64,000 bases of DNA from NCBI GenBank assembly GCA_050012375.1, contig JBEKHH010000010.1:1-64000 (forward strand), given 5' to 3'. This stretch comes from PALSA-1353 sp050012375 (GTDB lineage Bacteria; Planctomycetota; Phycisphaerae; Tepidisphaerales; Tepidisphaeraceae). The translations under genes were made by a program, and so were the position numbers. The notes below the pieces were generated by a model that searched no databases, had not been told where the DNA came from, and worked only from the letters and a program-made list of their open reading frames with translations. This document shows, one piece after another, positions 58,852-64,000 of the stretch (the first letter of the stretch is position 1; each line of letters begins with the position of its first letter).

Positions 58852-60051
58852 ATGATGTTTCGAAACGACAATCATTCTTCCGACGATCAAAATGCAACCG
58901 CGAAGACGCGAAGAGCGCGAAGACAGCGCGAAGAAATCAGCCAATGTATTTCTTCGCGCTGTCTTCGCGCTCTTCGCGTCTTCGCGGTTGCATTTTTTTT
59001 TCTCTTTTTCGCCGGGGGCATTTCACGGGCCGCCACGGATTCGGCCGCTTCGCCTCCGCCGGCGCGGCGATCGGATCGGCCGATCGCCAATGAAATCACG
59101 CCGCAGCAGCAACAGGCGGTTGAGAGAGGGCTGGAATATCTGGCCGCGCGGCAAAACGCCGAGGGGTCGTTCGGAAGCGCCGGCGCTTATGGGGCGACGG
59201 CGGCGATTACGGCGCTGTCGGGGATCGCGTTCATGGCGGACGGAAATCTTCCGGGCCGGGGGAAATACGGCGACAACGTGAAAAAGGCGGTGGATTTCAT
59301 CGTGCGGAACCAGCAGGAATCGGGGCTGTTCACGACCAGCGCGTTCCAAGGCGAAATGTACTCGCACGGGTTCGCGACGCTGTTTGTCGGGGAAGTGTAC
59401 GGAATGACCGGGGATGACCAGATCAAGGAGAATCTGCAACGGGGGGTGCGTCTGATCGAGCGCTGCCAAAACCCCGAGGGGGGGTGGCGCTATCAGCCGG
59501 CCCCGGTTGATGCCGATATCTCGGTGACGATTTGCCAGATCATGGCGCTTCGCTCGGCGCGGGACGCGGGAATCAAGACGGATGCGGCGGTGATGGAGCG
59601 GGCGCTGGCGTATGTCAAGAGATGCCAGAATATCGACGGCGGTTTCAGCTATCAGGCGTCGACGGGCGGGGAAAGCGGTTTTGCCCGGACGGCGGCGGGG
59701 ACGGCTTCGCTCTATTACGCCGGGAAATTTGAGGACAACTCCATCACCCGCGGGCTGAATTTTCTCGCCCGGTTCATCCCGGGCCGGGATCAAATCGACG
59801 AGCAGGGGGGCGGGGGACATTTCTTTTACGGCCAATACTACGCCGTTCAGGCGATGTTTCTTGCCGGCGGAAAATACTGGACGGATTGGTATCCCGCGAT
59901 CCGGGAGCTTCTGCTGTCGCGGCAAAACAGGGCCGCCGGCAATTGGGAAGGGGAGGTCGATCCCGATTACTGCACGGCCATGGCGCTCATTATTTTGCAG
60001 ATGCCGAATCGATATCTTCCCGTGTTCAACGGCAAGGGGCCGGGGAGCTGA
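58852..60051 (+). CDS. Secreted prenyltransferase/squalene-cyclase-repeat protein
   Basis: ATG 58852 starts a 399-residue protein. Residues 13-49 are encoded by the perfect inverted repeat at 58889-58996. They form a long basic N-region plus the start of the signal core RVFAVAFFFLFFAG, with likely cleavage after ISRA. The mature part is an alpha/alpha barrel with repeats QNAEGSFGSAGAYG, NPEGGWRYQ, NIDGGFSYQ and EVDPDYCTAMALIILQ. These repeats occur in prenyltransferases and squalene/hopene cyclases. Cyclase catalytic DxDD is not seen, so it may bind rather than cyclise a substrate. It is part of the MoxR operon. Confidence 0.85.
   Translation: MMFRNDNHSSDDQNATAKTRRARRQREEISQCISSRCLRALRVFAVAFFFLFFAGGISRAATDSAASPPPARRSDRPIANEITPQQQQAVERGLEYLAARQNAEGSFGSAGAYGATAAITALSGIAFMADGNLPGRGKYGDNVKKAVDFIVRNQQESGLFTTSAFQGEMYSHGFATLFVGEVYGMTGDDQIKENLQRGVRLIERCQNPEGGWRYQPAPVDADISVTICQIMALRSARDAGIKTDAAVMERALAYVKRCQNIDGGFSYQASTGGESGFARTAAGTASLYYAGKFEDNSITRGLNFLARFIPGRDQIDEQGGGGHFFYGQYYAVQAMFLAGGKYWTDWYPAIRELLLSRQNRAAGNWEGEVDPDYCTAMALIILQMPNRYLPVFNGKGPGS
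58889..58996. repeat. Perfect 49-bp inverted repeat (GAAGACGCG hairpin element) inside a signal-peptide region
   Basis: Arms 58889-58937 and 58948-58996 are exact reverse complements across a 10-base loop (cagccaatgt). The arm is made of tandem variants of CGCGAAGA and starts with ATGCAACCGCG. A single-stranded or RNA form would be a very stable hairpin. It lies wholly inside the coding sequence of the 58852 gene. Confidence 0.9.
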
Positions 60052-60052
60052 C

Positions 60053-61348
60053 ATGAAATCGACATGCAACCGCGAAGACGCGAAGATCGCGAAGAAGGAC
60101 GCGAAGAAATTCAAAAACGAATTTCGTGTTTCTTCGCGGCTGTCTTCGCGTCTTCGCGTCTTCGCGGTTGCATTTTTCCTTCCGGCGATTTTTACATGCA
60201 AGGCGCTGTGGGCCGGTGTTTGGAACCTGACGGATTCCCGATTTAACTCGCGGGCCGTGTCGGTTGAATCCATTGACGCGTCAGGCATTCACCTGCCGAG
60301 CGGTACGATCGCCTGGGATGATGTGCTGGAGATTTCTCAAGCGTCGAATCCGACGGCCGGCGCCGGCGGACATTTTTCGCTGTTTTTTCGTTCCGGCGAC
60401 ATGCTGAGCGGCGAGCCGGCGTCGCTGAACGGCGACATGCTCCAGTGGCAGAGCGGCCGCTTGGGCGACATGAATTTTCCCATCGATTCGCTACTGGGGA
60501 TTGTCCGAATCGGGTCGAACGCGGCCGATCTGGACCAGACGCGGAGGGACGACGTGGTGCGGCTTGCCAACGGCGATACCACTCACGGCATAATCACGCA
60601 GATCGGGTCGGGCGGGGTGACGATCCAGGCCGGCGATGCGACGGCGACGCTTGTTTGGAATTCGATTACCGCGGTTTTATTTTCCACGACGCCGGCGAGT
60701 CCGGGTGCGGCCCAGGGGCGGATGTTTCGCGTGGAGCTTGGGGGCGATGAATCGCTGACGGTTCCGGCGGTCGCCCTGGCGGGGGATAAGCTGACTGTTT
60801 TTCTGGACGACAAAGATAGCCGGCAGATCGACGTGGCGACGGTCGCGGGAATCGAACAGATCAACGGTCCGATCGCATGGCTTACCGCCCGCAGGCCGAA
60901 AGAGAATATTTACAAGCCATTTTTCAGCGAGAATTTTCCGACGCGTTTCGACCGCACGGTCGCCGATGGCAAGCCGATCCGCGAGCGATATCCTTCGTTT
61001 CATCACGGGATCGGGTGCCATTCCTATTCAAAACTGGTTTACGATCTGGACGGGGAATGGAGGGGATTTCGGAGTCGATTCGCGATCGATTCGGATTCCC
61101 CGCTGGCGGACGTGACGGTGCGAATCTATCTCGATGAAAAGGTTGTCTTCGAGCAGAAGAACGTGAAGGCCGGGCGGATTTATCCGGTGGCGACGGTTTC
61201 GCTTTCCGGGGCGAGGCGGCTGGGGCTGGAAGTGGATTATGGGGAGAATTATGCGACGGAGGACCGGTTCGTTTGGATCGATCCTGCGCTGATCCGGACG
61301 CTCGCCCAGGCGAGCACGCAACCGGCGGGTGGGGCCACGGCGCCTTGA
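60053..61348 (+). CDS. Exported NPCBM-domain protein
   Basis: ATG 60053 lies 1 bp after the stop of the preceding gene and gives 431 residues. The N-terminus (MKSTCNREDAKIAKKDAKKF) is read from a second GAAGACGCG hairpin, and the hydrophobic core RVFAVAFFLPAIF is the signal sequence. From about 285 to 415 lies an NPCBM/NEW2 carbohydrate-binding module: FSENFPTRFDRTVADGKP, SFHHGIGCHSYSKLVYDLDG and VTVRIYLDEKVVFE. The middle region is beta-rich (LFFRSGDMLSGEP). It is the last gene of the operon and probably binds an envelope polysaccharide. Confidence 0.85.
   Translation: MKSTCNREDAKIAKKDAKKFKNEFRVSSRLSSRLRVFAVAFFLPAIFTCKALWAGVWNLTDSRFNSRAVSVESIDASGIHLPSGTIAWDDVLEISQASNPTAGAGGHFSLFFRSGDMLSGEPASLNGDMLQWQSGRLGDMNFPIDSLLGIVRIGSNAADLDQTRRDDVVRLANGDTTHGIITQIGSGGVTIQAGDATATLVWNSITAVLFSTTPASPGAAQGRMFRVELGGDESLTVPAVALAGDKLTVFLDDKDSRQIDVATVAGIEQINGPIAWLTARRPKENIYKPFFSENFPTRFDRTVADGKPIRERYPSFHHGIGCHSYSKLVYDLDGEWRGFRSRFAIDSDSPLADVTVRIYLDEKVVFEQKNVKAGRIYPVATVSLSGARRLGLEVDYGENYATEDRFVWIDPALIRTLAQASTQPAGGATAP
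60064..60173. repeat. Imperfect GAAGACGCG hairpin element inside a second signal-peptide region
   Basis: It starts ATGCAACCGCGAAGACGCG and ends with the complementary CGCGTCTTCGCGGTTGCAT. The inner stem GAAATTC (60106-60112) and GAATTTC (60119-60125) is perfect across a 6-base loop; the middle parts of the arms have diverged. Same type as 58889-58996, 1.2 kb away and in the same orientation with respect to the gene start. Confidence 0.85.
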
Positions 61349-61364
61349 GGATGTGGGGGCGCGC

Positions 61365-61401
61365 AAAAAAAGAGGCCGGTGCTCGCCGTTACACCGGCCT
61401 C
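61365..61401 (-). terminator. Strong intrinsic terminator on the minus strand
   Basis: Read on the minus strand, GAGGCCGGTG and CACCGGCCTC form a perfect 10-bp stem with a 10-base loop, followed by seven T. No minus-strand protein gene ends here, so it most likely ends a small RNA starting to the right. Confidence 0.7.
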
Positions 61402-61470
61402 CTCAATCAGGCTGCCCGACCTTTTGAGGTCGGAGACCCACAGCCTCAGCGTATCTATCGGTAACCATAA
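61365..61470 (-). ncRNA. Candidate small structured RNA
   Basis: Upstream of the minus-strand terminator are a perfect 7-bp hairpin at 61416-61433 (CCGACCT-CAAA-AGGTCGG on the minus strand) and a surrounding GGCTG/CAGCC pairing. Together this makes an RNA of roughly 100 bases. No known RNA family is recognised. The alternative is a non-transcribed repeat element with hairpins. The rest of the 350-bp gap 61349-61698 holds only the inverted repeat at 61551-61601. Confidence 0.4.
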
Positions 61471-61550
61471 GAAAAAAACTTGACAGAATTATGGTGGGGA
61501 CCGGGGTGGAACGCTCGTTCTTGGCCCCGGGAACGATTGCATTGCCAATT

Positions 61551-61601
61551 GCCTATTTCCTATTGAAATGCATCGCATCGGTTTTTCAATAGGAAATAGG
61601 C
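61551..61601. repeat. 18-bp perfect inverted repeat of AATTGCCTATTTCC type
   Basis: GCCTATTTCCTATTGAAA (61551-61568) and TTTCAATAGGAAATAGGC (61584-61601) pair exactly, with a 15-base loop. The outer bases CCAATT and AATTGG also pair if a 7-base AATAGGC duplication is skipped. It lies about 100 bp upstream of carA and might affect its leader. Confidence 0.6.
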
Positions 61602-61698
61602 AATAGGCAATTGGAATTGCGGCAAGCGGAGCGAAGAACAAGCGTCATGCCGTCGGGGCGCTTCTGCATTTGTGATAATGCTCTATAATCCGCCGCTC

Positions 61699-62892
61699 AT
61701 GAGTGACGCCGCCGCTATTCATTCCGTGGCCAAGCTGGCGCTGGAGGATGGGGCTGTGTTTACCGGCCGTTCGTTCGGGGCGGCGGGAACCTCCGAGGGG
61801 GAGGTCGTTTTCAATACGGCGATGACGGGGTATCAGGAGATTCTCACCGATCCATCCTACAAGGGACAGATCGTGACGATGACCTATCCGCTCATCGGCA
61901 ACTATGGGGTCAATCGGCAGGACGTCGAGAGCCGGCAACCGCATGTGGCGGGGTTTGTGGTCAAGGAATTGTCGCCGGTATATTCGAATTACCGGGCCGA
62001 CCTTTCGCTGGATGAATATCTGAAGGACAACCAGATCATCGGCATCGAGGGGATCGACACGCGAGCGCTGACGCGGCGGATAAGAATGAGCGGGGCGATG
62101 CGTGGAATCCTGAGCACGGAAATCCTCGATGATGCCAAGCTCGTGGCACGGGCTCGCGGCGCCGCGGAGATGACGGGGGCGGATTGGGTGCAGGCGGTCA
62201 AACCCGCGCACGGGTATGGCTGGGATCAGGACCAGGGGCCTTGGCGGCTGGGGAAAGTTGAACGCGGGGACGGGCTGCATGTCGTGGCGCTCGATTGCGG
62301 AGCGAAGCAAAATATTCTGCGCCATTTGATCGAACGCGGCATCAAGGTGACGGTCCTGCCGCCGGATGTGACGGTTGAGGAGATCCTTAAACTTCGTCCG
62401 GATGGGTTGTTCGTCAGCAACGGCCCCGGCGATCCGGCGGTGCTGGATTATGCGGTGACGCCGATTCAGGGCGCGCTGGGGAAGGTGCCGATTTTCGGGA
62501 TTTGCCTGGGCCACCAGCTTCTGGGTCGCGCCATTGGGGCCACGACTTACAAGCTGAAGTTCGGCCATCGCGGGGCGAATCAGCCGGTGAAGAACCTCGA
62601 CACCGGGCGCGTTGAGATCACCAGCCAGAATCACGGCTTCGCGGTCGATCGGCAATCGCTGGAAGCGTGCGGCGGAGTGGTCACCCATGTGAATCTGAAC
62701 GATCAGACCGTGGAAGGCTTCCGCCACAAAACCCTGCCGGTCTTCTGCGTGCAATATCACCCCGAGGCCAGTCCCGGCCCGCATGATGCCGCATATCTCT
62801 TCGACGCGTTTGTGGAAATGATGAAGACGAAGAAGGCGCCGACCGGGGAGCGACTGAAGGAATTGCAAGGGTTGCGGGAGGGACCGCTTTGA
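61699..62892 (+). CDS. carA: Carbamoyl-phosphate synthase small (glutaminase) subunit
   Basis: CarA hydrolyses glutamine and passes ammonia to CarB for pyrimidine and arginine synthesis. ATG 61699 (MSDAAAIHSVAKLALEDG) gives 397 residues; the frame is open 9 codons upstream. The N-terminal domain has MTGYQEILTDPSYKGQIV. The class I amidotransferase domain has the nucleophile in FGICLGHQLLG and the His-Glu pair in QYHPEASPGPHDA. The carB gene is not adjacent in the window. Confidence 0.95.
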   Translation: MSDAAAIHSVAKLALEDGAVFTGRSFGAAGTSEGEVVFNTAMTGYQEILTDPSYKGQIVTMTYPLIGNYGVNRQDVESRQPHVAGFVVKELSPVYSNYRADLSLDEYLKDNQIIGIEGIDTRALTRRIRMSGAMRGILSTEILDDAKLVARARGAAEMTGADWVQAVKPAHGYGWDQDQGPWRLGKVERGDGLHVVALDCGAKQNILRHLIERGIKVTVLPPDVTVEEILKLRPDGLFVSNGPGDPAVLDYAVTPIQGALGKVPIFGICLGHQLLGRAIGATTYKLKFGHRGANQPVKNLDTGRVEITSQNHGFAVDRQSLEACGGVVTHVNLNDQTVEGFRHKTLPVFCVQYHPEASPGPHDAAYLFDAFVEMMKTKKAPTGERLKELQGLREGPL

Positions 62893-62893
62893 A

Positions 62894-63124
62894 TTATCGA
62901 ACGCCGAAGCGCGCGCGGAAGGCGTCGAGCGATTCGATTCCCGCGGGGAGGGCGGCCTCTTCGGCCAGGAGAACGGGAATGCCATTGCGAATCGGATAGC
63001 GCAAGCCGCCAACTTCTCCAATCAGAAAACCATTTTCGAGCCTGAGCTTGCTCCGCGTGACCGGGCAGCGCAGAATCGAAAGCGTCTCTTCATCCAAAAC
63101 CTGCATCGGCGTTGAATCGGCCAT
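62894..63124 (-). CDS. Trm112-like small zinc-ribbon protein
   Basis: The 76-residue protein (MADSTPMQVLDEETLSILRC) has the Trm112 pattern: LSILRCPVTRSKL, then GGLRYPIRNGIPVLL, as in YcaR-type proteins. Only one Cys of the usual two pairs is present, so it is probably a zinc-less variant. Bacterial Trm112-like proteins are thought to stabilise methyltransferases or assist LPS-related enzymes. It is convergent with carA at a 1-bp gap and lies downstream of the epimerase gene on the same strand. Confidence 0.75.
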   Translation of the reverse strand: MADSTPMQVLDEETLSILRCPVTRSKLRLENGFLIGEVGGLRYPIRNGIPVLLAEEAALPAGIESLDAFRARFGVR

Positions 63125-63154
63125 GGGGGAAGTATAAGCCGAACTCGCGGCCGC

Positions 63155-64000
63155 TTACAGCAAATTTTCCTGGCGCATCCAGCGAATGAATCGCGCCAGA
63201 CCCTCGCGGACGTTTACCTTCGGCTCATAACCCAGGATTTGCCGGGCTTTGCTGATGTCGGCAAACGAAATCAACGGCTCGGACAGGGGCGTGGGGGTAT
63301 CGACGATGTTGGCCTTGCGTCCGACCAATTCTTCGAGAATCTGGACGAACTGAAGGTTGTCGACGGGCTGCGAGCAGCCGAGGTTGATTATTTCGTATTC
63401 CAAAGGCTTGTCGAGGGCGGCGATGAATCCGGCGACGATGTCATCGATGTAGGTCCAATCGCGTTTGAGCTTGCCGCCGCCGTAGAGCGCGATGGGTTCG
63501 CCGTTGCGGATCATCCGGGACCACATCCAAGGCATCATGTCGGGGCGGCCGTGAGGGCCGTAGACGTTGAAGAATCGCAGGATGGTGGTGGGGAGGTTCC
63601 AGAGATGTTGGTAGCTGTGAGCGAGCAATTCCATGGCCCGCTTGCTGGCGGGGTAGGGGGCGAGGGGCCGATCGGCGGCGGCGGTTTCCTTGAAGGGGAC
63701 GGGTGTATCCTTGCCGTAGGTGGAGCCGGTGGATGCCAGGATGCAGCGGGGCTTTCCCAGATGCCGGGCCGCGTCCAACAGATTCATGGTTCCCTGCACA
63801 TTGGCCTGTCCGTAAATGAGCGGGTGCTGGACGCTGTATCGGACGGCGGCCATCGCGGCGAGGTGGGCCACCGCGTCGGGTTTGGTCTGGGACAACGTTT
63901 CGCGAAGCTCCGGGGCATCGCACAGGTCGGCCTTGATGAAGCGGAATCGGCTTTGGGGGTGCAGGTCGGATAGATGCCGCTGCTTGTGCTCGAGCGGGTA
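63155..64000 (-). CDS. NAD-dependent epimerase/dehydratase, extended SDR (5' truncated by window end)
   Basis: The frame runs off the right end of the window (no true start inside). Visible are FRFIKADLCDAPELRE, DAVAHLAAMAAVRYSVQHP (the HLAA motif of extended SDRs), LASTGSTYGKDTPVPF, the catalytic YPASK, ILRFFNVYGPHGRPDM and DWTYIDDIVAGFIAAL. This matches UDP-glucuronate 4-epimerase-type enzymes that make nucleotide sugars for surface polysaccharide. The N-terminal GxxGxxG NAD site lies outside the window. A promiscuous internal TTG at 63895 should not be used as start. Confidence 0.9.
   Translation of the reverse strand, partial: YPLEHKQRHLSDLHPQSRFRFIKADLCDAPELRETLSQTKPDAVAHLAAMAAVRYSVQHPLIYGQANVQGTMNLLDAARHLGKPRCILASTGSTYGKDTPVPFKETAAADRPLAPYPASKRAMELLAHSYQHLWNLPTTILRFFNVYGPHGRPDMMPWMWSRMIRNGEPIALYGGGKLKRDWTYIDDIVAGFIAALDKPLEYEIINLGCSQPVDNLQFVQILEELVGRKANIVDTPTPLSEPLISFADISKARQILGYEPKVNVREGLARFIRWMRQENLL

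Noticed and set aside
58889..58996. Hairpin considered as a transcription terminator
   Set aside because: It lies inside an open reading frame; the T run after the second arm encodes Phe codons of the signal peptide.
61349..61698. Riboswitch or pyrimidine-responsive leader for carA
   Set aside because: The hairpin with a T tail is on the minus strand, and no known riboswitch core is visible in the plus direction.

Overview
The window is a high-G+C bacterial chromosome segment that reads as Planctomycetota, possibly Phycisphaerae-like. This is inference from gene content: an oversized PilM fusion with Gly/Pro-rich tails, a VPLPAA-type C-terminal sorting signal, a MoxR/DUF58/VWA/DUF4175 operon, zinc-ribbon membrane proteins, UUCG hairpin repeats and few clear Shine-Dalgarno sites. 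No rRNA, tRNA or CRISPR array was recognised.

Layout. 1-1316: tail of an unknown gene and two unknown ORFs. 1426-2148: exported CTERM-sorted protein. 2281-4310: XRE/S24 repressor facing a three-gene mini-operon across a perfect palindrome. 4337-9803 (minus): three-gene type IV pilus-like inner-membrane operon. 10065-13044: mtaB-dtd-glycosyltransferase with ATGA overlaps. 12987-18457: oxidoreductase, D-amino-acid transaminase, a hydroxylaminobenzene-mutase-like protein, small proteins and a UbiD decarboxylase. 18660-20772: ECF sigma factor and probable anti-sigma partner. 21246-25205: a coiled-coil/S41/sialidase-like fusion and a mutarotase-fold protein. 26010-28504: pheS and a DUF2142 membrane protein. 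28547-32822: iron uptake operon (feoA, feoB, Uma2 nuclease, FeoB-associated Cys-rich protein, methyltransferase) behind a promoter that overlaps a Fur-box-like site.

32830-35840 is a visibly A+T-richer accessory island: terminase-small-subunit-like protein, unknown membrane protein, RHH regulator and a leaderless small ORF. 35876-46754 is mixed: LOG protein, galactose mutarotase, IS1-type transposase remnants around an Ig-like protein gene, HIT protein, lone rplU, GGDEF and receiver-like proteins, GAPDH, a decayed MqsR/MqsA-type locus and mutM. 46860-61348 is a long plus-strand operon: MoxR ATPase, a HEPN pair, DUF58, two large VWA membrane proteins, a 1421-residue DUF4175-like coiled-coil protein, a prenyltransferase-repeat protein and an NPCBM-domain protein. 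61349-64000 carries a candidate minus-strand small RNA, carA, a Trm112-like protein and an SDR epimerase cut by the window end.

The most striking structure is at 58889-60173. Two GAAGACGCG-type hairpin repeats, one a perfect 49-bp inverted repeat, lie inside the N-terminal coding regions of two consecutive secreted proteins. In both, the downstream arm encodes the same hydrophobic signal-peptide core (RVFAVAFF). Other dispersed repeats supply stop codons and C-termini, so short mobile repeats seem to be shaping protein ends in this genome.
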